Origin: an uncultured bacterium
GTDB taxonomy: Bacteria > Auribacterota > Tritonobacteria > UBA1439
Length of the DNA stretch: 16,802 nucleotides
Direction of reading: 5' to 3'
NCBI GenBank assembly: GCA_937858775.1
Contig: CALLYX010000009.1
Location: 1-16,802, forward strand
Shown here: positions 1 through 6,437 of the stretch, piece by piece
How positions within the stretch are numbered: position 1 is the stretch's first letter
How the letters are laid out: every line of letters begins with the position of its first letter
Made by a program: the position numbers and the translations under genes
Notes under the pieces: model-generated
The model's input: only the letters and a program-made list of their open reading frames with translations
Database searches by the model: none
What the model was told of the DNA's origin: nothing

Positions 1-199
1 GATCACTCGCTATCCGAAGGGGCTCGCGGACGCGCTCCGGAAGCTCGACGCCGACACCGACCCGCTCGAGGCGGCGAACAAGGCCACCGCCCACATGTAC
101 ATCGTCAACCCGCTGAAGGGGCAGGGGGGGATGGTGAACCGGCTCTTCTCCACGCACCCGCCGATAGGGGAGAGGATCAGGGCGCTCGAGCGGATGTAG
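1..199 (+). CDS. htpX: HtpX-like M48 family zinc metalloprotease, C-terminal fragment
   Basis: The reading frame is open from base 2 and stops at TAG 197-199, giving 65 residues of the C-terminus; the rest lies left of the window. The end contains FSTHPPIGERIRAL, the usual C-terminal signature of HtpX/M48B proteases (a 'FSTHPP..ERI..L' tail), preceded by a helical stretch (GLADALRKLD...NKATAHMYIVNPL) also seen in that family. HtpX is an integral-membrane zinc endopeptidase that degrades damaged or misfolded membrane proteins, together with FtsH in E. coli. The catalytic HEXXH motif and membrane segments are not in the window, so activity cannot be judged. The call rests on the tail alone, but that tail is distinctive. 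Confidence 0.8.
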   Translation, partial: ITRYPKGLADALRKLDADTDPLEAANKATAHMYIVNPLKGQGGMVNRLFSTHPPIGERIRALERM

Positions 200-377
200 C
201 GCAAGGGGCGGCGACGGTTGCCCGGGCGCAAATGCCGGCCGGGCGGGGGGCGCGCAATCCCGAGGGGAAGGGCAGGGCGTCGGGCCTTCGCCGGCGGGCA
301 GTCATCCGTGATCCGGTTTTCGTCCTTTGCCGCTCACGCGAAGCGGGGGGGGGCGCCATTTCGCGCGGAGGATGCCG

Positions 378-764
378 ATGAAAGGGCTCACGATTGAGCG
401 TATCGCCGTGCACCGCGACGGGCGCGGCGTGCTTTTCGAACCGATCGGGGCGGAGGCGCTCGCCTCCGGGGCGCTCCGGAACGTCCACGTGGCGACCATG
501 GCCCCGGGCGCCGTCCGCGGCGGTCACCGCCACCTCGGCGCCACGGAGCAGTTCTGCTTCTGCGGCGAAATCGCCTTTATCGCGCAGGATCCGCTGGGGA
601 ACCGCGAGAAGTTCGAATTCACCCCGGACGAGTGCGTGCGCATCACGATCGCACCCGGCATCGCGCACGCCGCGGTCAACACGGGGACGAAGGAGACGTT
701 CTTCGTCTGCTTCAGCGACAAGGCGGCGGGAACGGACCCGCAGGAAAAGGTGGCGCTCGTGTGA
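378..764 (+). CDS. small single-domain cupin protein
   Basis: This encodes 128 residues forming one cupin beta-barrel. Motif 1 is visible as GGHRHLGATEQ (His50, His52, Glu57) and motif 2 as IAPGIAHAAVNTG (Pro93, Gly94, His97, Asn101), so a metal or sugar-binding site looks plausible. The start ATG at 378 is chosen because GGAGG (367-371) lies 6 nt upstream; ATG 372 sits directly on that Shine-Dalgarno sequence. The fold and motif spacing (NVHVATMAPGAVRGGHRH) recall the cupin proteins of sugar-nucleotide and polysaccharide pathways (dTDP-sugar isomerase or WxcM-like), but no sugar-biosynthesis genes are nearby, so the substrate is unknown. The stop is 69 nt before the aminotransferase start, on the same strand, and the two are probably co-transcribed. 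Known: the cupin family. Inferred: a role in surface-sugar metabolism. Confidence 0.75.
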   Translation: MKGLTIERIAVHRDGRGVLFEPIGAEALASGALRNVHVATMAPGAVRGGHRHLGATEQFCFCGEIAFIAQDPLGNREKFEFTPDECVRITIAPGIAHAAVNTGTKETFFVCFSDKAAGTDPQEKVALV

Positions 765-833
765 GTGCGCGGGCGTGACGGCGCGCCGGCGCCGGCATGC
801 GGAGCAGCGCGCGCCCGAACAAGGAAAGACAAC

Positions 834-1928
834 GTGCGCATCGCGGACAGGGTGAAGCAGGTCGACGTCTCAGGGATCCGGGAGGCGTTCGAGCTCGCCC
901 GGAAGATGAAGGACCCGGTGAACCTCAGCATCGGGCAACCCGACTTCGACGTCCCGTCGGAGGTCAAGGAGGCGGCGATCCGCGCCATCCGCGACGGACA
1001 CAACCGGTATACGCTCACGCAGGGGATCGACGAGCTCAAGGCGGAGATCCGGCGCAGGCTCGAGGGGGAGAAGGGCTATTCGCCCGAGGAGGTGATGGTG
1101 ACCTCCGGGGCCGCCGGCGGCATCGCCCTCGCCTTTCTCGTACTTCTCAACCCCGGCGACCGGGTGCTTATCCCGGATCCGTACTTCGTCATCTACAAGC
1201 ACCTCTGCCGCCTCGTCCACGCCGAGCCGGTTTGCGTGGACACCTACCCCGATTTTCTCGTCACGCCGCGGCGCCTGGAGCGCGCCATGGGGAAGGGGGC
1301 CGCGCTCGTCGTGCTCAACACCCCCAACAATCCCACCGGGCGCATCCTCCGGGGGGACACGCTCAGGGAGATAGCCGACATGGCCGCGGGGGCGGGGGCG
1401 CAGATCCTCTCCGACGAGGTGTACGATTTCTTCGCCTACGACAGCCCGCACGAAAGCATGGGGGCGGTCTCCGGGGACGCGCTGGTCGTCGGCGGATTCT
1501 CCAAGTCGTTCGGAATGCCCGGTTGGCGTGTCGGTTACGCAGCCGGGCCCGGGCAGGTGCTGGCCGAGATGGCCAAGATCCAGCAGTACTCGTTCATCTG
1601 CGCCCCCGCGCCGCTCCAGCACGGCGTCGTGCGCGCCTACCGCCTCCAGATGAGCGCGACGCTGGACGCGTACCGTCGCAAGCGGGACCTGGTATGCAAG
1701 GGGCTGGCGGAGAGATACCGCTTCGTATGCCCCGAGGGCGCCTTCTACCTCTTCCCCGAGGCGCCTGGAGGGAGCGGTACCGAGTTCGCGAGGGCGGCGG
1801 TCGAGAAGAATCTAATCATCGTACCGGGCTCGGTTTTTTCCGAGCGCGACACCCATTTCAGGCTATCCTTCGCCGCGCCGGACGAGACGCTGCGGCGGGG
1901 GGTTGAGATCCTGAACGAGATGGCGTGA
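834..1928 (+). CDS. class I pyridoxal-phosphate aminotransferase
   Basis: A 364-residue fold-type I aminotransferase, normal length for the family. Family features are all present: SIGQPDFDVP near residue 32, LNTPNNPTGR at 161-170 (the Asn that contacts the PLP ring), ILSDEVY with Asp194 (pyridine nitrogen) and Tyr197, the Schiff-base lysine Lys224 in GGFSKSFGMPGWRVGY, and Arg343 in HFRLSFA, the expected carboxylate-binding arginine. The start is taken as GTG 834, 5 nt after AAGGAAAG (821-828); the frame is also open back to GTG 765, but that stretch is low-complexity Arg/Ala and lacks family similarity. It would transfer an amino group between an amino acid and a 2-oxo acid (usually glutamate or aspartate with 2-oxoglutarate) in the cytoplasm. 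The exact amino acid substrate cannot be read from sequence; AspC/AraT-like subgroup I-gamma is most likely. Confidence 0.9.
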   Translation: MRIADRVKQVDVSGIREAFELARKMKDPVNLSIGQPDFDVPSEVKEAAIRAIRDGHNRYTLTQGIDELKAEIRRRLEGEKGYSPEEVMVTSGAAGGIALAFLVLLNPGDRVLIPDPYFVIYKHLCRLVHAEPVCVDTYPDFLVTPRRLERAMGKGAALVVLNTPNNPTGRILRGDTLREIADMAAGAGAQILSDEVYDFFAYDSPHESMGAVSGDALVVGGFSKSFGMPGWRVGYAAGPGQVLAEMAKIQQYSFICAPAPLQHGVVRAYRLQMSATLDAYRRKRDLVCKGLAERYRFVCPEGAFYLFPEAPGGSGTEFARAAVEKNLIIVPGSVFSERDTHFRLSFAAPDETLRRGVEILNEMA

Positions 1929-2026
1929 GCGCCCGGGACGCGGTTCCGCCGCCGCCCCATTTCTTGAACCGCCCGGGGCCATGCCGGATTGAAGACCGGC
2001 CGGAAGCGCCGCCCCTCCTTGGAACA

Positions 2027-2052
2027 GTAGCGCACCCTGAAGGGTGCGCTAC
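2027..2052. repeat. perfect 12-bp palindrome with 2-nt centre
   Basis: The left arm GTAGCGCACCCT (2027-2038) is exactly complementary to the right arm AGGGTGCGCTAC (2041-2052), with only GA between them. The odds of a perfect 24-base match by chance are very low. No T-run follows, so it is a poor intrinsic terminator, and it lies 98 nt after the aminotransferase stop. Its form (short, perfect, intergenic, flanked by unrelated sequence) fits a dispersed REP-like palindromic element or a protein-binding site. Only one copy is seen in this window. Confidence 0.7.
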
Positions 2053-2205
2053 GGGTGGGATGGTACGAGAGGCCGGCACAGGCGTGCGGCTTCCTTTTTT
2101 GTCCGGCGGCGGGGTTTTCGCAAGGGGCGAGCAATAGGCGGTGGCGCAGGCGATATAACGCCCTTTTTCATCTCTGCGGCCTTCCTGCGGTGTCCTTTTT
2201 TGCGA

Positions 2206-2235
2206 TTGACCCGATTCTTGCCGATGTGGTATAGA
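2206..2235 (+). promoter_or_regulatory. sigma-70-type promoter for the 42-aa ORF
   Basis: A -35 box TTGACC (2206-2211, 5 of 6 consensus) is followed after 18 nt by TATAGA (2230-2235, 4 of 6). Transcription would begin near 2242, giving a leader of about 40 nt that carries a strong purine-rich Shine-Dalgarno sequence just before ATG 2282. Confidence 0.5.
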
Positions 2236-2281
2236 TTCCATGTGTTTTAGAGACGGCCATAGGGCCGAGAGAGGAGAGGAT

Positions 2282-2410
2282 ATGGGAACGATCCTTTTTA
2301 TCCTGGCGAGGTTGATCGGGAAGATCGACGCGCCCAATGACCTGATGATACTCTGTTTTCTCATCTCTCTCGACAGCATCGCCCTTGCGAGCTTCCTGAA
2401 GAAGGAGTAG
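2282..2410 (+). CDS. 42-residue small hydrophobic protein, unknown function
   Basis: ATG 2282 to TAG 2408-2410 gives 42 residues starting MGTILFILARLIGKID and ending ASFLKKE. Support for a real gene comes from a very strong purine-rich ribosome-binding site (GAGAGGAGAGGA, ending 1 nt before the ATG, core AGAGGAG about 6 nt away), a TTGACC/TATAGA promoter 40-75 nt upstream, and a GC-rich stem-loop starting 9 nt after the stop. The composition is that of a small membrane or membrane-associated protein: a hydrophobic N-terminus (ILFILARLI), a short polar break (GKIDAPND), a second hydrophobic stretch (LMILCFLISLDSIALASFL) and a Lys-Lys-Glu tail. I do not recognise a family. It could also be a leader peptide, but no regulated structural gene follows directly; tRNA-Arg is 160 nt downstream. 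Confidence 0.55.
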   Translation: MGTILFILARLIGKIDAPNDLMILCFLISLDSIALASFLKKE

Positions 2411-2418
2411 CGGAAGGG

Positions 2419-2447
2419 GACGCGCGGCGCAGCCGCAACGGCGCGTC
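2419..2447 (+). terminator. candidate stem-loop terminator after small ORF
   Basis: GACGCGC (2419-2425) pairs with GCGCGTC (2441-2447), a 7-bp GC-only-like stem. An alternative inner 5-bp hairpin, GCGGC/GCCGC, spans 2424-2436. The structure begins 9 nt after the stop of the 42-aa ORF. The downstream sequence has only a short T-rich stretch (CTATTTG), so it is not a canonical rho-independent terminator; it could also be a processing or attenuation structure. Confidence 0.35.
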
Positions 2448-2569
2448 GCGCTATTTGTGGATTGCGCAGGACGATGCACGGCGCTGGGCCTCCGGACGCC
2501 CTGCGCCAAGCTGTAGCAACGCCTTCCTCTCGGACGACGCGTCATCGCAGCAGCACGCCGGGGTCGCAT

Positions 2570-2646
<77 letters not shown>

Positions 2647-2682
2647 TTCCCACGTCCCGCGCCATACGGCGAGGGGATCCCA

Positions 2683-3414
2683 ATGAACAGGAAAGACGGA
2701 AGGGGGCGCGACGAACTCAGGCCGGTGAAGATCACGCCGGATTTCGTCAAATATCCGCCCGGGTCCGTCATGGTCGAGTTCGGGGACACCAAGATCCTCT
2801 GCGCCGCCTCGGTGGAGAACGTGCAACCCCGTTGGATGCGCGATCAGAAGAAGCCGGGCGGGTGGATCACCTGCGAGTACTCCATGATGCCGTTCTCCTC
2901 GCCTGAACGGATGGTGCGGGAGGCCACACGGGGCAAGATCGGCGGCAGGACGCACGAGATTCAGCGGATGATCGGGAGGGCGCTCAGGGCGGTGGTGGAC
3001 CTCGAACGCCTGGGGGCCCGCACCTTCTGGATCGACTGCGAGGTGTTGCAGGCGGATGGCGGGACGAGGACCGCCGCCGTCACGGGGGGCTACGTGGCCC
3101 TCCAGCTCGCCATGCGAAGGCTTGCGGCGGAAGGGCTCATGGACGGAAACCCGGTGCGCGAGGCGCTCGCGGCGGTGAGCGTCGGCAAGGTGGACGGCGA
3201 GATACTCCTCGATCTCGACTACGAGGAGGATTGCAGGGCGCAGGTGGACATGAACTTCGTTGCGACTGAGGGGGGGCGGTTCATCGAGGTGCAGGGGACC
3301 GCCGAATCCGATCCGTTTACCGAGGCGGAGATGACGGCCATGACGGCGGCGGCGCGCGCCGGAATAGCGGCGCTTATCGAGTCCCAGTACGCGGCGCTGG
3401 GGGGCAGGCGGTGA
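2683..3414 (+). CDS. rph: ribonuclease PH
   Basis: 243 residues, the normal full length for RNase PH. It uses phosphate to remove nucleotides from the 3' end of RNAs, mainly maturing tRNA 3' ends, and forms a hexameric ring in the cytoplasm. Visible family features are an N-terminal RPVKITPDF...PGSVMVEFGDTKILCAASV segment, GKIGGRTHEIQRMIGRALR around residues 85-102 with Arg89 at the RNA/phosphate site, the phosphate-binding QADGGTRTAAVTGGY (123-137) and the acidic DLDYEEDCRAQVDMN (177-191). ATG 2683 is preferred: GAGGGG (2671-2676) lies 6 nt upstream, and an upstream in-frame ATG at 2617 falls inside the tRNA gene. The stop overlaps the rdgB GTG by 4 nt, so the two are translationally coupled. 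The tRNA-Arg gene lies 36 nt upstream and may share the transcript. Confidence 0.97.
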   Translation: MNRKDGRGRDELRPVKITPDFVKYPPGSVMVEFGDTKILCAASVENVQPRWMRDQKKPGGWITCEYSMMPFSSPERMVREATRGKIGGRTHEIQRMIGRALRAVVDLERLGARTFWIDCEVLQADGGTRTAAVTGGYVALQLAMRRLAAEGLMDGNPVREALAAVSVGKVDGEILLDLDYEEDCRAQVDMNFVATEGGRFIEVQGTAESDPFTEAEMTAMTAAARAGIAALIESQYAALGGRR

Positions 3415-4046
3415 ACGAAATCGTGCTCGCCACCGGCAACAGGGACAAGGTGCGAGAGTTCAGGGGGATGCTATCCCGATCGGGTCTCGACCTCTCCGTT
3501 CTCTGCCTTGCCGATTTTCCTTCCCTTCCCCCGGTCCCCGAAAACGGGAAGACCTTCAGCGAGAACGCATCCAGGAAGGCCCTTCTCACCGCCAGGGCGA
3601 CGGGCAAGCTCGCGCTTGGGGACGATTCCGGGATAGAGGTCGACGCCCTCGCCGGCCGGCCGGGGATCTACTCCGCACGTTTCGCCGGCGAGCGCGCCAC
3701 CGACAAGGATAACAACGATAAGCTCCTGGCCCTTCTCCGCAACGTGCCCGAACGCAGGCGCCAGGCCCGTTTCGTCTGTCTTATCGCCCTTGCGAATCCC
3801 GAGAAGATCATCGACATCGCCGAGGGGAGCTGCGCCGGGACGATCGTCATGAAACCGAGGGGGAGCGGGGGGTTCGGCTACGATCCGCTCTTCCAGCCGA
3901 TCGAGTATCAGAAGACGTTCGCCGAGCTTCCCCCGGACGTGAAGAACAGGATCAGCCACAGGGCGCGCGCCTTCGAGAAGGCGCTGATGATGCTCGAGAA
4001 GTATCTCTACAAGGCCGAGGCGGAGCGCGCCGGCGCAGTCGATTGA
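3411..4046 (+). CDS. rdgB: RdgB/HAM1 non-canonical purine NTP pyrophosphatase
   Basis: 211 residues, starting at GTG 3411 inside the rph stop (GTGA overlap). This family hydrolyses dITP, ITP and XTP to the monophosphate and pyrophosphate, keeping deaminated purines out of DNA and RNA. Hallmarks are all present: IVLATGNRDKVREF (4-17, triphosphate binding), GKTFSENASRKA (46-57), LGDDSGIEVDALAGRPGIYSAR with Asp71-Asp72 (69-90, metal and catalysis), GSGGFGYDPLF (151-161, purine pocket) and the terminal ISHRARAF motif (181-188, Ser-His-Arg). The rph-rdgB pairing is widespread in bacteria; the two occur as fused or adjacent genes in many genomes. The C-terminal tail after residue 195 (KYLYKAEAERAGAVD) is slightly longer than in E. 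coli. No missing key residue. Confidence 0.96.
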   Translation: MNEIVLATGNRDKVREFRGMLSRSGLDLSVLCLADFPSLPPVPENGKTFSENASRKALLTARATGKLALGDDSGIEVDALAGRPGIYSARFAGERATDKDNNDKLLALLRNVPERRRQARFVCLIALANPEKIIDIAEGSCAGTIVMKPRGSGGFGYDPLFQPIEYQKTFAELPPDVKNRISHRARAFEKALMMLEKYLYKAEAERAGAVD

Positions 4047-4073
4047 CGGGGCGTCGGGACCGCAGGATGCCGC

Positions 4074-5159
4074 ATGATGAACACCGACGAAGTGACACTG
4101 CTGGCACTGCGCGTCAAGGCGCTGGTTGAGGAGACGATGAACGTCCGGGACGCGGCGATCGGCCGGCGGGGGATCGTCTTCCGCGGGACCTTCAGCCTTC
4201 CGGCGGGGGAAGCGATCGCGGAGCTGCGCGCGCGGCTGGGTTCCTCGGGCCTCCTGCCCTTCGTGTCCCGTCACGGCGAGGAGTTCGAGGTGCGCGTGGT
4301 GCGGGATGCCGCCCCGTCCCCGTCCAACCCGCTCGTCAACATCCTCCTTTTCGCCCTCACCGTATGCTCGACGCTCGTGGTGGGGGCCGCGAACGCCGGC
4401 GTGGATATCATCGCCCGCCCGGAGCGCTTCGCGGCCGGCATTCCGTTCGCGGCGAGCCTCCTCGCCATCCTCATTGTCCACGAGTTCGGGCATTACCTGA
4501 TGGCGGCGTTTCACGGCGTCGAGGCGACCCTCCCATATTTTATCCCGGCGCCCACCGCCATCGGTACGCTCGGCGCCGTGATCAAGACCAAGTCCTCCAT
4601 TCCCGACAGGAAGGCGCTGCTCGACATCGGGGTCGCGGGGCCGATCTGCGGCTTCGCGGTGGCCCTCGTCGCGCTCGGGGTGGGGCTTTCGCTGTCGGAG
4701 GCGGTGGATATCGCCCCCCTCCTCGGGGCGGGGCGTGTCGAGCAGTACGGCGATTCCATCATAGTGAAGCTGATGACGCGCCTGGTAAAAGGGCGCCTTG
4801 CCCCGGGACAGGACGTCATCCTCCATCCCGTCGCCTTCGCGGGGTGGGTGGGCATGCTCGTCACGGCGTTCAACCTGATGCCCGTCGGGCAGCTCGACGG
4901 CGGGCATGTCGCCTACGCGCTCGCGGGGCGGGCGCACGCGGCGATCGCGCGCTTCGTGCTCGCCTGCCTCATCGCGCTCGGCCTGGTCTGGTGGCCGTGG
5001 TGGATATGGGTGCTCCTCATAATGGTCCTCGGCACCGGGCACGCCCCGCCGCTCGACGACGTGACGCCGCTCAACCGCGGGCGCATCCTGCTGGCGATCG
5101 CGGCGGCGGCCGTATTCGCCCTCTGCTTCGTGCCGGTGCCCGTTTCGACCGGATGGTAG
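4074..5159 (+). CDS. M50 (site-2 protease) family membrane zinc metalloprotease
   Basis: 361 residues. Two signatures define an intramembrane M50 peptidase: HEFGH at 136-140 (His136, Glu137, His140 as zinc ligands and base) and NLMPVGQLDGGH at 267-278, whose Asp275 is the third metal ligand. Roughly six to eight hydrophobic segments surround them, including about 86-108, 123-146, 184-206, 255-275, 290-320 and 337-354. Residues 1-80 form a soluble, charged N-terminal domain with no PDZ domain visible, unlike RseP. The overall plan (soluble N-domain, then HEXXH, a long middle loop, then a C-terminal helix pair) resembles the S2P-like group that includes plant EGY proteins. Start ATG 4074 has AGGA 6 nt upstream (4064-4067); ATG 4077 is equally possible. 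The substrate is unknown, and no anti-sigma gene is adjacent. It starts 27 nt after rdgB and is likely in the same operon. Confidence 0.9.
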   Translation: MMNTDEVTLLALRVKALVEETMNVRDAAIGRRGIVFRGTFSLPAGEAIAELRARLGSSGLLPFVSRHGEEFEVRVVRDAAPSPSNPLVNILLFALTVCSTLVVGAANAGVDIIARPERFAAGIPFAASLLAILIVHEFGHYLMAAFHGVEATLPYFIPAPTAIGTLGAVIKTKSSIPDRKALLDIGVAGPICGFAVALVALGVGLSLSEAVDIAPLLGAGRVEQYGDSIIVKLMTRLVKGRLAPGQDVILHPVAFAGWVGMLVTAFNLMPVGQLDGGHVAYALAGRAHAAIARFVLACLIALGLVWWPWWIWVLLIMVLGTGHAPPLDDVTPLNRGRILLAIAAAAVFALCFVPVPVSTGW

Positions 5160-5185
5160 GCCCCCCGCGGAGGGTTCTTTTCGAC

Positions 5186-6409
5186 ATGAACTCGATGAAC
5201 GACGGCGACCGCGTCTTTCTCCGCAAGTTGTGCGCGGGGATGGCGCCTCCCGAGAAGGCGCGCTGGCGCCGCGTCTTCGACGCGGTGGCCTCCATGCCCA
5301 AGGCGGACCTGCATTGCCATCTCGCCGGATCGATGCGGCCTTCGACCCTGAAGGACCTGGCCCGCACCGTTCCGGCCCTCGACTGGAGTTATTGCGACGC
5401 GGGGTTCGGCCGCCCAGTAGCCCGCTTGATCTCCGAGGGGACGATGGGGGAGGTGACCCGGCTGCTCGAGTACAGGAAATCCCGCGGGAGCCTGTCCGAC
5501 TACATGCTCGCGTACTCCCTGCCGAAGACCGTGCTCGCCACGGAGCAGGCCCTCGAGCGCGTCCTCTTCGAGGTCTGCGAAGACGCGTGGCTCGAGGGTG
5601 TGCGCTACCTTGAGATCCGGTTCAACCCGCGGATGCTGACAGGAAGCATCAAGATCCGGCCCTACATTAGGGCGCTCGCCCGCGGGCTCGATAGCGCGCG
5701 GGAACGGTATCCGGACCTCGAGGCGGTCCTGCTCCTCTCGCTCGTCAAGGATTACGATTCGGCGGTGGTCGAGGATATCGTCAGGGAGACGCTGGAAGAG
5801 AACGCGCGCGGGGCGGTGGGGGGGCGGGTTGCCGGGGTGGACAGCGCCGGGAATGAGATCGGCTTTTCGGCCGCGAGGCACGCGAGGGCGTTCGAGATGG
5901 CCAGGGGGGCCGGGCTCGCGGTGGTCTGCCACGCGGGAGAGGCGTTCGATGCGGTCGAGGACGGAATCGCCATGATCGAGGACGCGATAGCGTTGCTCGG
6001 GGCCAGACGGATCGGCCACGGCCTGGCGGCGGGCCTGGGGGCCGCCGGCCTGGTCGGGACCGCGGACGCGCGGGGGGGGCGTTACACGGCTGCGCGCGTG
6101 AAGAAGATCGAAGAGCGCCAGCGCGCCTTGCGGAAAATGCTCCGGGAGGAGAATATCCCCGTGGAGGTGTGCCCGTCGAGCAATCTGCACACGGGCAACC
6201 TTGGGTCCCTCGCGGAGCATCCGATCCGCGTCTTTCTAGCCGAGGGAGTGCCGGTGGCGATCTGCACGGACAACCGCTGGATCTCGCACACGAAGCTCTC
6301 CTGGGAGGTCGTCAGGACGGCGCGGGCGCTCGGCCTCGAACTACCGCAGGTCGAGGCGCTCGTGCGGGCGCCGTTCGAATACCGCCTTGCGCGCCTTGTG
6401 CGCGGCTGA
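5186..6409 (+). CDS. add: adenosine deaminase family protein
   Basis: 407 residues of an amidohydrolase TIM barrel. Zinc-site and substrate motifs appear in family order: PKADLHCHLAGS (His43, His45), VVCHAGE (His249 and catalytic Glu252), RRIGHG (His278), EVCPSSNLHTGNL (328-340) and ICTDNRWISHTKLSWE (359-374) with metal ligand Asp362. Enzymes of this group deaminate adenosine or 2'-deoxyadenosine to inosine, or a related N6-modified nucleotide. The residue after Asp362 is Asn363 rather than the Asp of E. coli Add; TDN is also found in some bacterial deaminases, so this is not by itself inactivating. The stretch between RIGHG and the CPSSN motif is longer than usual (283-327), and the N-terminus has a 37-residue extension before PKADLH. 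Start ATG 5186 follows GGAGGG (5169-5174); an in-frame ATG at 5153 overlaps the M50 stop and is less likely. It ends 28 bp from the convergent TPR gene. Confidence 0.88.
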   Translation: MNSMNDGDRVFLRKLCAGMAPPEKARWRRVFDAVASMPKADLHCHLAGSMRPSTLKDLARTVPALDWSYCDAGFGRPVARLISEGTMGEVTRLLEYRKSRGSLSDYMLAYSLPKTVLATEQALERVLFEVCEDAWLEGVRYLEIRFNPRMLTGSIKIRPYIRALARGLDSARERYPDLEAVLLLSLVKDYDSAVVEDIVRETLEENARGAVGGRVAGVDSAGNEIGFSAARHARAFEMARGAGLAVVCHAGEAFDAVEDGIAMIEDAIALLGARRIGHGLAAGLGAAGLVGTADARGGRYTAARVKKIEERQRALRKMLREENIPVEVCPSSNLHTGNLGSLAEHPIRVFLAEGVPVAICTDNRWISHTKLSWEVVRTARALGLELPQVEALVRAPFEYRLARLVRG

Positions 6410-6437
6410 TCCCGGTCCCGCCATCCGCCGCCGCGGC

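Larger units (their letters stand above)
1929..2281. other. intergenic gap between aminotransferase and small-protein gene
   Basis: These 353 bases carry no convincing protein gene. They hold a perfect palindrome (2027-2052), T-rich stretches near 2091-2101 and 2161-2168, and a sigma-70-like promoter (2206-2235) for the following small ORF. Short open frames here (for example 1925-2137) are arginine/proline-rich and lack start signals. No classical terminator (stem plus T-run) is visible directly after the aminotransferase stop. Confidence 0.6.

Noticed and set aside
220..244. GCCCGG/CCGGGC stem after the HtpX stop
   Set aside because: Only 6 bp with a 13-nt loop and no T-run, expected by chance in GC-rich sequence.
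3471..5042. 523-codon minus-strand open frame
   Set aside because: Antisense to rdgB and the M50 gene; charged, repetitive composition typical of a high-GC shadow frame.
4364..5185. Long N-terminal extension of the deaminase frame
   Set aside because: This part lies inside the M50 protease gene and reads as Arg-rich low complexity; family similarity starts after ATG 5186.
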